Below, piece by piece: positions 24,071-35,429 of a stretch of DNA of 64,000 bases. The notes under the pieces are model-generated. The model did not search any database, had not been told where the DNA came from, and saw nothing but the letters and a program-made list of their open reading frames with translations. The stretch comes from Cyathus striatus (taxonomy: Eukaryota > Basidiomycota > Agaricomycetes > Agaricales > Nidulariaceae). Location: contig JAOVFP010000009.1 in NCBI GenBank assembly GCA_025738555.1, positions 4,092,001-4,156,000 on the forward strand, read 5' to 3'. Each line of letters opens with the position of its first letter. Position 1 is the first letter of the stretch. A program made the translations under genes and the position numbers.

Positions 24071-27000
24071 ATGACTAAATCAAAGAAGAAGACAAAGATT
24101 AATGTGAGCTACAGTAGGCTATTGGCAAGAGCAGTTATCTAATTGAATTCTACTGTCAGACAACTACAAATGAAATATTTACGAAGTCATCAACTTGCTT
24201 TTGTGAAATATGCAGAGTCAATGTTCATATAGGACTAGGTGGTGAAGGAAATTGGAATGACCATCTCGAAGGCAATTCGCATGTTCATATTGCAGCTGTA
24301 AAGTCAACTACACGGCCTCTCCTCAGCTTTTTTGAGAAGTGTCCCAAACAAGATGTACAAGCAAGACCATCTGTATTGCCACCAGCTACTCTTCGTAGCA
24401 ATGTGATAGTTCCACCAATTTCAAACTTATCCATTAGTCTACCACCCTCTACTCAACCTCAAGATGCGATTGATGTAAACACTCTTACTCCACTGGTTCA
24501 AGAAGTGATTCAGTGTGCTGTTGAAGATAGTACTCCTAAATCCAATGTGTTATCATCTGGAAACTCTTGTCCAGGATATGAACTCAAATTACCACACAAT
24601 CACCATCCATTTTCATCATATCCACTTTTGATGCATGAATCCAATGAGTTGCCTTGGAATGTTTTTATTCAAAAGAAAAATATTATACTATACTCGCATT
24701 CTTGTCTAGGTTCTCGTCACACAGAATCCACCTCGGAGAAGCCTGAACCTTGCTTTAATTGTCAGTGACTACACGATCACAACACAGTTGGTAAACTATG
24801 GTTTAGACTATTAGATGGGGCTCCAGAATCTATACCATGGAGATTTTTAACTGCTGGACAAATGTACACAGCGCTGCAGGAGAAGACAGCACAGATTAAC
24901 AAGCTGAAGTTGACTTCACTCAATATGGCTCGTAGAATCAACTTGCAAAACCGAAATGTACAAGCTTGGAAACGTTTAACATTGGCAATTGGACGAGAAG
25001 ATATTCCGCATATACGACACTTGATAGCTCGGGAATTGAGAGCAGGGCGGAGTGTATTTGCAATGATAGAGGAAGTTGATCATGCTGCACATGAACGATA
25101 CCATCCGCGTGGATATGAAGAAGCTGACTTTCAATGGGCATTTTTAATCTACAAACTTGGCGGTCGGTCTGCTGCAATGATTGCTAATCGCACTCTGGGA
25201 ATTCCAAGTATCAATGCTACAAAGTCGCATATAGTTACACACCCCCTTCAATCTTCAGCTCAGTTCCCAACTATGCATGAAATGACTTCGAACATCTGTT
25301 CCATTTATTCAAGTGCTCATCTTTCCCAAGGTAATATGCTTGTAGACCCAGTTGTAATTGGAATAACTATGCAGGTGGATGAGCTTAAGATAGAGGAGCG
25401 GTTGCACTGGGATCCTCGATCTAATATGATCCTAGGAGTATGTCGAGAACATGGGAGTAGATGTTCTTTAAATTTCCGCACAGAATACCAGGCCGATATA
25501 GTGAAAGACTGCTTACTAAATGATGAAGTGCATTTAGCTACTGAAGTGAGTGGAACAAGCTAACTGTCAATGATGGATCTTCATGTCTAAATCATTCTTT
25601 ATTTAGGCAACTGTTATTGCATGCTCAGTACTATCCAGTTTACCATCAGAATATGCTGCAAAGCCTTTTGTTATTAGTGGAAGTTGCAAGTGTGAACTAG
25701 TAAAGGAACAGCAACGGCTTCTTCAAACTGCATCAGAAGCACTTCAATCTACTATAGGTACTAGCTGGCGACTGTATTGTATTGCATCAGATGGAGATTC
25801 ACGTCGACGTGCAGCACTCATTAAGTTGACATTAACAGATAAAATCTCTGTGGAGAGCAAATTATATAATACCCTATCACAACTTCCGCTCTTCAATATT
25901 CTTTGTGGACCAGATGAACTTACATGTGACTTTGATTGGAAGCATGTTTTCAAGCGTTTCCGAAACACTGACCTCTGTCAGAGAGGGTTTTCAATTAACG
26001 GTGTTTTGATTACAACTGATGTCCTCCATAGTCATCTACTTGCGCTTGATATCCCTTCGTCAACAGTTCATTCCCTCTTATCACCAAATGACAAGCAAGA
26101 TGTCATCTTAATGGTTAAACTTTTGAATGCAATAGCCTTGCTTCCAGAATGTATTACCAATGAACAACCCACTGTTGTTGCCACCCGCCATGTACTGAGG
26201 CTCTTGGGGAGGGTTTACTATTTCTTGCTGCATGCCTATCTTAATGTTGAGCTTTCTTTGGATAAGCAGCTCACTTACCTCAGTGTTGCTGCACACCTTA
26301 TCCTGGCACTGTATAACAGTAACAAGGGCAAGTTCATCCCAGTTCAGTTGTATTTTGATGTCATGTCTATGATAAAAAATGTCTACTTCTGTATTGGAAA
26401 AACTCAGATCAACAACCCAAGTGCAAAATTTTGGATCATTCTTCTAGGAACAGATGGACTTGAAAAAGTCTTTGGAAAAGTTCGTACCATGGTTGGAGAC
26501 ACAAATGTGGATCAGCTACAACTTACAAATTGAATTGATGGAGCAGTACAGTGTATACATATTTTAGAAGAACATCCTGATTGGGGTGGAAGCTCGCAGA
26601 GGCTGACAGTAAAACCACTCTTGGATAATCCTGATAGTGTGTCCAGCAAACACAATCACATTAGTCCCAAGTCATGGAAAGGTGATGTAAATGTAGCGCA
26701 TGTTGTCCTTGAGGCATGCTGGAAGGAAGGACGGCGGACAGCTGAAAAAACACTTTTTGATGCAGGTTTGGAGGCTCCATTTGATATTATGGATGCAACA
26801 GGTGGATATGATATCCTTTGTCCATTCGGAGAGGCAAAAGTGGTCTTACAGCATGGGAAAATTGACTCTGCTGAATGTGATCAAACAGAGGAGGAAGCAG
26901 ATATATTAATAACAGACTCTGAAGGAGTGCCCACTGTCACTCCACTTGACAGTTTGGACCTCAAGCCTGATTTTGAAGACTTGGCTGGTATAACAGAGAC

Positions 27001-29096
27001 ACAGACAGTGGATAGCTCACACAATACCCACCATGATGCATGGATATCAATTAAAAGTTTGACTACAGATGCACACCTGAAGAAAATACACAAGTCATCA
27101 ATCTTGCGCTTATACTCCAGTCCACTATCAATGCCAAACTCAAAGGACCAGTTAAAACGTGTATGTGGTTACTCTCAATTCAATGACTCACGGAGCCTAG
27201 GAGAACTACGAACTCATGCATCTACTGGAAATGAACCACTAGATGGACCTAGGCTATTGGTAGAAGATCCTGCGCTGACACTTGTGAAATGTGAAAATTG
27301 TATTTTCCTTGCAATCGTCCAAGTAAAGCGTATACATTATGGAAATATTGACATACCATCCATCTCGACATGACTTCTACATGAGCCAAATGTTAAATTG
27401 GATGCTCAGATTATGAAAATTTCTCTGCGAGATATTTCTCAGCAGCCTGATGGACCAGATTGGGAGTGGACTGGAAGTTTTGAGAACCATGCTATCTTTC
27501 GCGGGGCAGATGGTTGATGGTTTGATGTGATTGATCCTTTAGTGTTACCAGCATCGCAAGGTCGAAGCAGTGGAGTAAGCACTTACATATTTCAGACTGC
27601 TGAGCTTCGAGGTTTTGCGGCACTACTATATGAGTGTCTTAAAGGAAATGTTGGCCAATTGCCAATTGCTCAGTCTAGCAGCTCATTCCCTTACCGAGCA
27701 CAGGGAGGTAAGTCATTACAAAAGACATACTAATTAAAAGATTGACCATACAATATTACCATAGGTGCTTGCTTTGCTTGTGACAACGGAAGTGTAGACT
27801 TCAACTTGCAATGGGAGTCTACAACTGGTAGTTGCAGACTCTGTCCTTCCGTTACTGTTAACAACCTTAGTACACCGGAGTTGTTGAAGCACATGGGAGG
27901 ACATATCCTACATGATATTCGCCTTTGGGATGTAGGCAATGCATGCGGTTTATGCTTGAGCACAACAGATGACTGTGTTATATACCTTGAAACAAAAGGA
28001 AAAGTCATGTTGATATCTAGCAAAAAATCGAAATGTGTAAACATGTGGAAATTCAAATTAAAGACCACAGCCGAGTCTACTGATTGTTCTCCTTGTTCTA
28101 ACCACCCAGTTCAATGTACAATTTGCAAAGACGGTGCACCTGCTGTGTGGAAGTACAATCTATGCTCACATATCCTCTCCAAGCATCCTGATGCAAAACT
28201 TGACATCTATAAATCATTTTACAACATAACTGATAAGGAGAGCACGCTAATGAAGGCAGCGTACCTCACAAAGCCCAGCATATCCAAAAAAGAACGAACA
28301 GGAAGAAGTGGATTAACAATTTCTGAAGGATATAGCACAAAAATGGTAATGTGGTTAGTTGGTGAATAATATTCATAGAAAGCAACTGAAACTCACATTC
28401 ACGGACAGTGATATTGAAGAAGAAAGTAGGGATGAATTTAACACCGAAGATTTGAACCCAAATAATGAGAATAGCATCAAAGAGGAACAGATTGTTGAGG
28501 AGGAAGCTGTGGAAAGTCTTTTTGCTGACAAAGGTATGGTTATTGACATTTACTACTCATTAAGAGTTTGAGCACTTACCAATCTTTTCAGAGTCTCCAC
28601 TACGTCATCATCGTCGTAAGGCCATGGTTATTGAGGACAAAGAGCTGGTCTGTGAAGATATTGAATGCCCTGAGCCTGTAAGAGTTGGGTTAAGGTTTAC
28701 AGTAGTACATAAGTAGACTCGCTTACATCACCACTCTTTAGTCTTTCTTACCATCATCCCTACGCCTGTGTAGCTAGTTTCTCCCTATAGAACTGGTCTT
28801 ACGCACTTGGGACTGAGGAAGGCTCACCCTGTAGAGGACTACACCTCTACAGAGCCAGATCAAATAATCTCGTCTAAAAATGACCTCTTGAGTTGTGATG
28901 CACCGGGTTGTGATGCTGTTGTAAGTTTCTACTTACATTCCTCTTGCCTATTCTTCAACATTCCCCTCAGTATCACCTTAAATGTCGAGGCCAGATGGAA
29001 AAACCTACTGAAAATTGGTTTTGCAATGATGAGTGTAGAAAGAATGCTGGATTACACGTGGGGCATGCTCGAAAGAGACAAAGGCTGGTAAAATGA
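24071..29096 (+). pseudogene. Transposase-like protein: zinc finger, DDE-like core, zinc finger, PHD-like finger
   Basis: Spliced model: 24071-24103, 24160-25545, 25607-27707, 27765 to about 28345, then small exons to the stop at 29096; roughly 1500 residues. The N-terminus has a BED-like finger (CFCEICRVNVHIG...NWNDHLEGNSHVH). The middle carries the candidate catalytic blocks: YCIASDGDSRRRAAL (Asp), CDFDWKHVFKRFRN (Asp) and ILLGTDGLEKVFGKVRTMVG (Glu), reminiscent of P-element/THAP9 and Kolobok-type RNase H folds. Later come CTICKDGAPAVWKYNLCSHI (C2H2-like) and an acidic region. The end is PHD-like: CDAPGCDAV, then YHLKCRGQMEKPTENWFC-x3-C after an intron. Four in-frame TGA codons (24766, 26531, 27371, 27515) break it, each explicable as CGA to TGA. 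I recognise the protein as a repeated, usually hypothetical, Agaricomycete family from memory; the superfamily assignment is inference. Confidence 0.75.
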
Positions 29097-29544
29097 TTAT
29101 GTAATATTACCATATATGGAAAGGAAGGGGGGGGGGGGGTTGTTTATGCCTTAAACATGTTAGACAACATTGTGTATGAAATTTTTGTTATTGACACCCC
29201 TTGGCACTGGATGGGGGGGTGGGGAGAGGGTATAACAAATAATACTTACATTCCCACAGTGAAATACATATATTTTGTCACTTGTGTACAACATTTCTAA
29301 TACTATTTAGATTTTATCTGGCTGGTAGTTTTGTAAATTTATGATATATACTAATAACAAATAGAGATTGGTAGAGATACATGCACTCTACTCATTTTTA
29401 TACATGTTACAGAAATCTGAAAATAAGGATTTTGACATTGCCTGGCATTGCCAATCTGAGAATTGATGTTGCCATGACGTTGCTTGATGTTGCTGGCATT
29501 GCCAGATATTGCCTGACGTTGCCTTTGACGTTGCCTTTGACGTT

Positions 29545-30080
29545 ACTGGAGGGCGAACATTATTTTCATTATGTAATCAGCTGATGCATGCGTCGACACG
29601 CTGTTCACGTGTTCTCTCACTTTCTCTCTCCAATGCAGACACACTTGTAGATCGCCTCAATGCCGCAATTACTCAAGAGTAACTCAAGATTTTCGGTATT
29701 TCACACTACCAAGACCTGCTGAATACGATAATTTGCTTTACCAAAGGCCGTGTCACCACCCCAAGTCCCTCTCCTGAAGTTTTTATCTTACAAATTTTCT
29801 TTCAATTCATCGGTATGCTTTATGTTTCAAACTTTCCCTTTTTCTTTCAATAATCTACAACCTCAACACTATTAATTTCCGCTTTATTCAACTATTCCTC
29901 ATTAGGTACTCTCTTTATTTAAATTTTATTTAAAATCCATGTATCTACTCCCCTGAATTCAGTGAAAATATTCTCCACCTTTCTCAACACCTTAGAACAC
30001 CCAGGTCAAATGGATGTTCAACGGACTCGCTTACAATTTTTTTGTTTAGGCATCAACGCATTCTTGGGCCTTGCACTGCA
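29545..30080 (+). repeat. Dispersed repeat H, copy A
   Basis: Approximate limits. Shares with copy B (30785-31560) and copy C (35430-36210, inverted) the words ttatgtaatcagctgatg, ctttaccaaaggccgtgtca, attcatcggtatgctttatg and the tail ttcaacggactcgcttacaattt. It is inserted into the 3' subterminal repeat array of the TTAA element. It lacks the hairpin end present in B and C. No coding capacity recognised. Confidence 0.6.
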
Positions 30081-30527
30081 CTGGCATTGCCTGTGACGTT
30101 GCCTGGCGTTGCGTGACGTTGCCGCGCGAGATTTGATGTTGCCTCACTGGCAACGTCAAAATCTGGGCAACGTCAAAATCTAGTAGCCCCTTTTAAGGTA
30201 TAGTTTGGTTATAGGGTCGTCTGGATTTCCCTATAAGGCAATTTACAGGATCTTGAACGGGATCTTAATCTGATTAGCTGGAGGCCTGTGACAGTTTGTG
30301 ACTGATTGACCGCTGAAGTCAATAGCTCACTCTAATTCACTTGTCCCCTTTCTTCATCGTCCATACATTCATCTGCTTCTCCTCACGCCCTTCGATTCCA
30401 GTCGCAGCCATACTGGCACGGAAAACAGCTCTCTCCAACTTCAAAGCAAAAGCTAACAATCTTCAACACTTTCCAATCAAATCCCCTAACATGCCTATAC
30501 ACACACACAATTAAACTCCCTCTTTCT

Positions 30528-30760
30528 GTGTTTCTCCAGTTCCCTGAATCCCTGAGGCACCTGGAACTCGCACGAGCAGAGTTGGATGTTCCGAATAGGA
30601 CAACCCCAGTGGATGGAGAGCGACTACAGAATGTTCTGAACCAACTGGAGAGTTTACACATATCTAGGATTAATATCGATCCTTTTCTCGAACTTGTGCC
30701 GTCTCCAAGCATTGCCGCAGACCAACTCGAGCGTCTCATTCTCAGACAATGCTAACCCCA
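30528..30760 (+). pseudogene. LRR-type (F-box-like) gene fragment
   Basis: A short open stretch reads FPESLRHLELARAELDVP, later LNQLESLHISRINIDPFLEL, then LERLILR. The spacing of Leu (LxxLxL) is that of leucine-rich repeats in fungal F-box proteins. Nothing before ~30520 or after ~30760 continues it. Being inside the large TA-flanked element, it may be a captured host gene fragment. No start codon or splice sites are assigned. Confidence 0.4.
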
Positions 30761-30784
30761 ACACTCTGCCTCTAATACTGATAT

Positions 30785-31560
30785 TGTACTGTAGAGCAGG
30801 CGTTTCGCCTGCACTACAAAACTCGCCATTATACGAGCTGCGTTTACTCAGATCACGTGTCCTATATCGCGAAGATAACGATGTCAAATCTAGCCGTACG
30901 CGCATCAATGCGCTAGTTGCATTTACTCTTCCCCCCTTGTCTCCTCCCGCTTTCCCCCCCTCAACGTCGACACTCGTATACCGTCCCGAACGCCGCTATT
31001 ACACAACAGGGCTCAAGATCGTCGGTTAGTACCAAGAGCAAATGAATACCGCAGTCGGCTTTACTAAAGGCCGCGTCATCGCCTCAAGACACTCTCCCCA
31101 AGTCCTATTCTACAAAATTTATTATAATTCATCGCTACGGTTTCCGTTTACACTTTACCATTTTTACTTCGATATCTACAATCTAAAACTCCAATAATCC
31201 ACGTTATTTCGACTATTCCCTGTTAAGTAGCCACTTTATTCCAATTCTCTATAAAAACTGCGCATCCACCTCTACCCAAGACAGAGAATTTCTCCCCTCG
31301 GAGAGTCGTACTTTTAATCTTGTTCTGTGTCTCTACGTTGTTTCTATCGCTCTCCTCTCGCGTTCCACCGTTTCGTTTTAGTGATTTGGATAAGTCTTCG
31401 TGTTTAAACTTCACTTCGAAGTTTTTCACCTATTATTGCATTCTATTCCTCAACAGCTCGTCACTAATCAAGCCTTCAAATACTTTAGGACTCCCCAGTC
31501 GAACGGACGTTCGACGACTCGCATATAATTTCTTTGTTTGGGTACCAAGACATCTTTTAC
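30785..31560 (+). repeat. Dispersed repeat H, copy B, hairpin-ended
   Basis: Starts with the hairpin ctgtagagcaggcgtttcgcctgcactac (arms gcaggcg/cgcctgc, 30793-30820) and ends near tcgacgactcgcatataattt at ~31530. Homologous along most of its length to copy C, which is inverted at 35430-36210 and ends with the same hairpin. A hairpin at one end and no terminal inverted repeats recall Helitron/Helentron-type ends, but the terminal bases do not clearly fit, so the class is open. Confidence 0.55.
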
Positions 31561-32455
31561 CCTTACAATGCCCGCTCACTTTTGGAACCTCATAAGACTG
31601 AGTGTTTTCCAAGTCTCGCTGTGTTGCTCTTTCTGGTAAGCTGTGAATATTTACTACTTACTAATAAAATTCTTGAGGTAGTGGGCTCTGCCGCTTGCCG
31701 GCCTTATTTCTTTATATAATACATTTCGCGATGTTACATAGATGATTACGTAATAATATTATCTGCCGAAGTACTGCGTAATCATTGTAGTCGGACTTGT
31801 AGGCACTGGCGAGGTCCTGCTTGAGCCAGCCTTCAAATTTATTCACCAATGATTTCTGCTGTGAGATGTGATGTGATAGCTCCCGTTTCATAGTCCAATG
31901 CATTCTCTGGCACTGATTGTCTTTGGATTGTCTATCAGTGTCATTTCGTGTTGCCTCCATCGTGTTGAAGCCAGGCTTCGTCCTCTTCCGAGATCTTTCG
32001 ATATGACTAAGACACATGTGCTTCTTATTCTCCACTATTCCAGCATTCAAATTTATGTCTAGAGGTCAATGGTAAATTAGTGGTGCACTGTAATTTATAG
32101 GACACTAAGATGCGGTGAAAAATAAATATCGGGCTATGGAAACCACCTATGCATATCCAATGTCAAATAAAATGAGTATGAAAAAAGGAGAAAAGTTTAA
32201 AATGTTGCTGTCACGGTAACCTGTAGGCTGTAAGAGCTTACTTGGCCGTGCAGGAGCGCACCGGGTGCACAATATTTCCTTTTCAGGGTGCAAGTATGGG
32301 TTACGAACTGTGGAAAATTCCATGGGTTATAGAGTATTGGTGATAGTATGGGTTACAAGCCATTCTCCCTGTCTACCAATTCGGTGAATGAAAAAATCTA
32401 TGGGCTATAGCTGATTATGGCTTCATACAGGTATAAACTATTACAAGTTTGACTG
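31561..32455. other. Right part of the large TA-flanked element, no gene recognised
   Basis: Holds a shared block (gccgcttgccggccttattt, about 31690) also seen near 15340, a minus-strand open frame (31712-32050) rich in basic residues that I cannot assign, and tatgggttata-type subterminal words up to the right end of the element. Confidence 0.35.
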
Positions 32456-34451
32456 TATATACCTAACAGTCGTATCTGTATACATTCCAGAAACTGGAAT
32501 CTCATTTCCGTGGTTGTCTTTTGCTTTTCGAATGTTGAAAACAGTTAAGACAGTGGCTATGGTTAGCCACACCTGGAGATAGATAGCTATAAGTAATTTG
32601 ATATTGCTTATGATGATAATGTGCCATACAGTTGCGTTGGCCATATGTCTCCCGGGGCATATTCTTTCCGACAACATCTGTATTGAAATCAATTCATTTG
32701 AGAAGTCGAAATGACACAGACCTCCTTCCAAATCCGAATGGAAGATCAGAAATGTCATCGTTCAGCTGACTATTCTCCATGAAGAATCGCTCGGGCTTAA
32801 ATTCGTTCGGATCTGGATAGATGCTATCATCGTGCGCCATTGCCCTTTATTTACATGAGACTCTTAAATGTCGAAATCTCAAACTTATCACATACCAGAT
32901 GTTCGGAATGATAATTGTACCTATGATAGCATCAGCATCTTCAGTCTTTACCAAATATGCCACCTACCCTTTGGTATGTAATACCCGTTATAAACGTCAT
33001 CTGTAGTAGTAGATCGTGGGACGTTAAGAGGAACAACAGGATTCCATCTCATAACTTCTCGATATACAGCTTCAATGTAAGGGAGTAATTCCCGATCCTC
33101 GTATTCTGGAAGTCTGTTACCTATGACCTGGTCGATTTCCTTTTGCGCTTTTAGTTGTGCGTCAGCGGATATGAGCATAGCGAGGAAGAATGTGCCCATT
33201 GCTGAGACTGTCTGAGATGGATTTTAGTAATGGGAGGACGTAGAGAGGGAGGTGGGTACTGTGTCTGCACCGGCTGGATGTGAATTTGGGTGTGTTAGAT
33301 TTTTTAGAAAAAGGGATTGTAAGAGGAATGGTACCTGAATAGGCTGTCGCACAAACTTCTCGTATAGCGTATTCTTCTGCGAGATTGTCACTTTTACTAC
33401 GACTGTACGCTAGAAGGCGCATAGCAACACAAGAAGCTGGTTCATGAAAACTCTCGTTAACAACGCTCACTCATATCCACTTTATAACTTACGGGATTCT
33501 TTAAAGCAACGTCAAATGGAACACTCATCATCGTGCGTGTTAACTCCCTCGTCTGTAGAAGTAAGCGCTTTACAGGTCCTACAACGGGAAACCAAGCAGG
33601 GGTGTAATATATGAGAGGGAAGATGTTTTCGAAGATGGCACTGGGTGCTCCGAGGAGACTTAGGTTCTTATCTGCTTCTTCTGCTACTTCGACGTAAAAG
33701 TCTTTTTGGGGGGAGGGGGAGACGTTGATGTTGTATATCGTTTTCATAATTATTGCCCCGGAACACCTTGTTAGTGGGTAAATATTGGGGCTTGGAATTG
33801 GTTGAGATATGTACCTTTTATAATGATGTCTGAAATCATGGGGGTCATTTAGTAAATCTCTGAGCATTTCATGCACCTTTGTTCGTTGGATGGGGTGGAA
33901 TGTGGGTGTTAGTGGGGAACGGAGGAATTGTTGGTATAGTTGACGGTGCTTTCGCCATTTGTTGGAGTATTTAAGTCCTGCGGAGTTGAAATCCCATCTC
34001 ATCCTTTATGATAATATGAGATAGTTGATGTTTAATAGTGGGGTATGTATAAGGAAGGACGTACATGTTGATAGCAGGAAATTGGGGACGGTCGGAGTAG
34101 ATTCTCGATTTCTTTTCGAGGAGTGCTATTGCGTCTTTGCGGGAATTGAGTACTAAGATATTTTTTCCGAGAACCCGCAGGAAGATCAGGTTTCCTTCGT
34201 TGGAAGGATATGTGACTTAGCAAGCGTTGGTGTAATTGTCAACGTTAGAGCATACCATATTGCTTCTTCCATGAAGTGTAGGTAAACCATGCCTTGGATT
34301 TAGGTATATCAAGAAGGTTTTGGATTAGGAATGTGCCCTTCGGACCGGGTGGATATGGGATGTTGATTGGATTTGTGGAGTTGGATTGGATGAAGCGGTA
34401 GATGATTGCTAGGGCTATTAGTAAGAGTGCAGTGGATATTGTCGAGGACAT

Positions 34452-34842
34452 GTAGAGGCATTACTCAGGATTGAATTTCCACGCACAGACCCTGCACGGA
34501 ATCTTCTGCCTGCCCGCGTCACACCATTTTGCCTGTAAGTATTTGGCTTTATTATTTTCAGAAAATTTTACATTAAATACATTCACATGACATCATCTCG
34601 AAACATGGAGAAACTACGCGACGTCTCTTGATTGTCTCTTGTCTCTTCCCTTATCCTCCACTAAACCTCACTCAATGGTCGAAGCGCAGCTGTATCCTCA
34701 TCTATTCCACAAATACCCAGTCTTTCCACTGCGAATATATAAAGCCCGGCATGAACGCTTCAAACGCTTCAGAGCCGCCAATCAACCACTCAATTTCACT
34801 TAACACACTCGACCCGTCATCGTATCCATTCTTAAAGCAACC
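34452..34842. promoter_or_regulatory. Divergent upstream region, P450 copy 3 / sHsp
   Basis: 391 bp between the minus-strand P450 copy 3 start and the plus-strand heat-shock fragment. A TATA-like aatatataaagcccgg lies at 34734-34749, ~95 bases before the sHsp ATG. A ttttcagaaaatttt near 34556 contains an inverted TTC/GAA pair as in heat-shock elements; a single unit is weak evidence. Confidence 0.35.
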
Positions 34843-35198
34843 ATGAGCTGTGTCTTTTTCTATGAGCCGTTTTACAACTTCGATCGCTTCTTTGAGGAAG
34901 CGCTTACCAGCAACACTGTTCAAGGTACGCATTCATCATCCTCTTTCATCAGCTACGCATCCCGTTCTGCCGACACGACACGACGGCCGTCGCGTAGATC
35001 GAGTTGAATGTCCTCTTTTTTGAAGCCGGGGAACTCGAATGAGGCGGTTACGAGATTCTTTTCGGAGTCCTCGTGTAGGTCCATTCTATAAGTTCAGTTA
35101 GAGATGTCTCTTCGGAGTATAACGAGAATGGCTATGTAGTGTGGGAGCGTCAGTTTGGAAAGTTCTCGAGAACAATGCAGCTTCCTAAGGGTGTTAAG
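34843..35198 (+). pseudogene. Small heat-shock protein (Hsp20) gene with inverted middle exon
   Basis: Three pieces of one Hsp20/alpha-crystallin chaperone lie side by side. Piece 1 (+, 34843-34923) encodes MSCVFFYEPFYNFDRFFEEA, a typical aromatic N-terminus. Piece 2 is on the minus strand (about 34961-35084): MDLHEDSEKNLVTASFEFPG, then FKKEDIQLDLRDGRRVVSAE, the start of the alpha-crystallin domain. Piece 3 (+, about 35102-35198) gives VSSEYNENGYVVWERQFGKF and SRTMQLPKGVK, which should directly follow piece 2. Turning the ~130-bp segment round would restore the order, so a micro-inversion broke the gene. The C-terminal beta strand expected after PKGVK is not found downstream. Hsp20 proteins form oligomers that hold unfolded proteins; this copy cannot make a normal one. 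Confidence 0.75.
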
Positions 35199-35429
35199 GT
35201 ATGTTTCTTTTGTCATTCCGCTAAATGAGCTGTATCTTTATGAGGGATTTAGGTACTACACGCGATGCTATTCTGTCAGGAGTCCTTTTATTGACGAGTG
35301 CAAATGGATGATCATGGTGTACATTATTGCGCAGGCTTTACGTAGATATAAAAATAAATACTTGTATTATTATGATGACTCTACCTGACAATGTGAACGC
35401 GATACCATTTTGTTAGGTGGTGTAGAGGA

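Larger units (their letters stand above)
23480..30190. mobile_element. ~6.7-kb transposon at a TTTTAA/TTAA site with DDE transposase
   Basis: TTTTAA occurs at 23474-23479 and again at 30191-30196. Inside it the ends are inverted: GGGGACCTACAGATTTTGAC on the left, and GGGGCTACTAGATTTTGACG as the reverse complement of the right end. A TTAA-type target duplication is known from piggyBac and Kolobok elements. Many GACGTTGCC-like repeats lie inside both ends (23494-23575; 29425-29545; 30085-30180). It carries one long transposase-like gene (24071-29096). The 3' subterminal array is interrupted by repeat A (about 29545-30080). I infer an autonomous element, now decayed. Confidence 0.75.
23369..32455. 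mobile_element. Large TA-flanked element (Tc1/mariner-like ends), composite
   Basis: The left end CAGTCAAACTTGTAGTAACC and the reverse complement of the right end CAGTCAAACTTGTAATAGTT form a short terminal inverted repeat, each bordered by TA (23367-23368, 32456-32457). Subterminal cccatag/tatgggttata words recur at both ends (23395-23430; 32290-32410). Fusing the flanks across one TA restores the intron sequence acgtatatacctaac seen in P450 copy 2. About 6.7 kb of it is a later insertion (23480-30190), leaving roughly 2.4 kb of original element, which includes an LRR fragment and the repeat B. Confidence 0.7.
23248..34451 (-). pseudogene. Cytochrome P450 copy 3, last intron carries a 9.1-kb insertion
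   Basis: Third P450 paralogue. ATG at 34451; anchor (TALLLIALAIIYRFIQ), YPPGPK hinge, MRWDFNSAG, a mid-region exon (about 33460-34000), the I-helix region (MGTFFLAMLISADAQLKAQK), ExxR (YIEAVYREVMRWNPV), FKPERFFMENSQ and the heme loop (LPFGFGR, then RICPGRHMA near 32650). The final exon (PFQCSIMPRSDAAIELI) lies 9 kb away at about 23250-23325. Comparison with copy 2 shows that the insertion hit the TA of the gtatatacc donor region of the last intron. The coding exons otherwise look open. The PERF-to-heme stretch keeps the base that copy 2 lost. Whether a >9-kb intron can still be spliced is doubtful in a fungus, so I call it a pseudogene. Confidence 0.8.
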
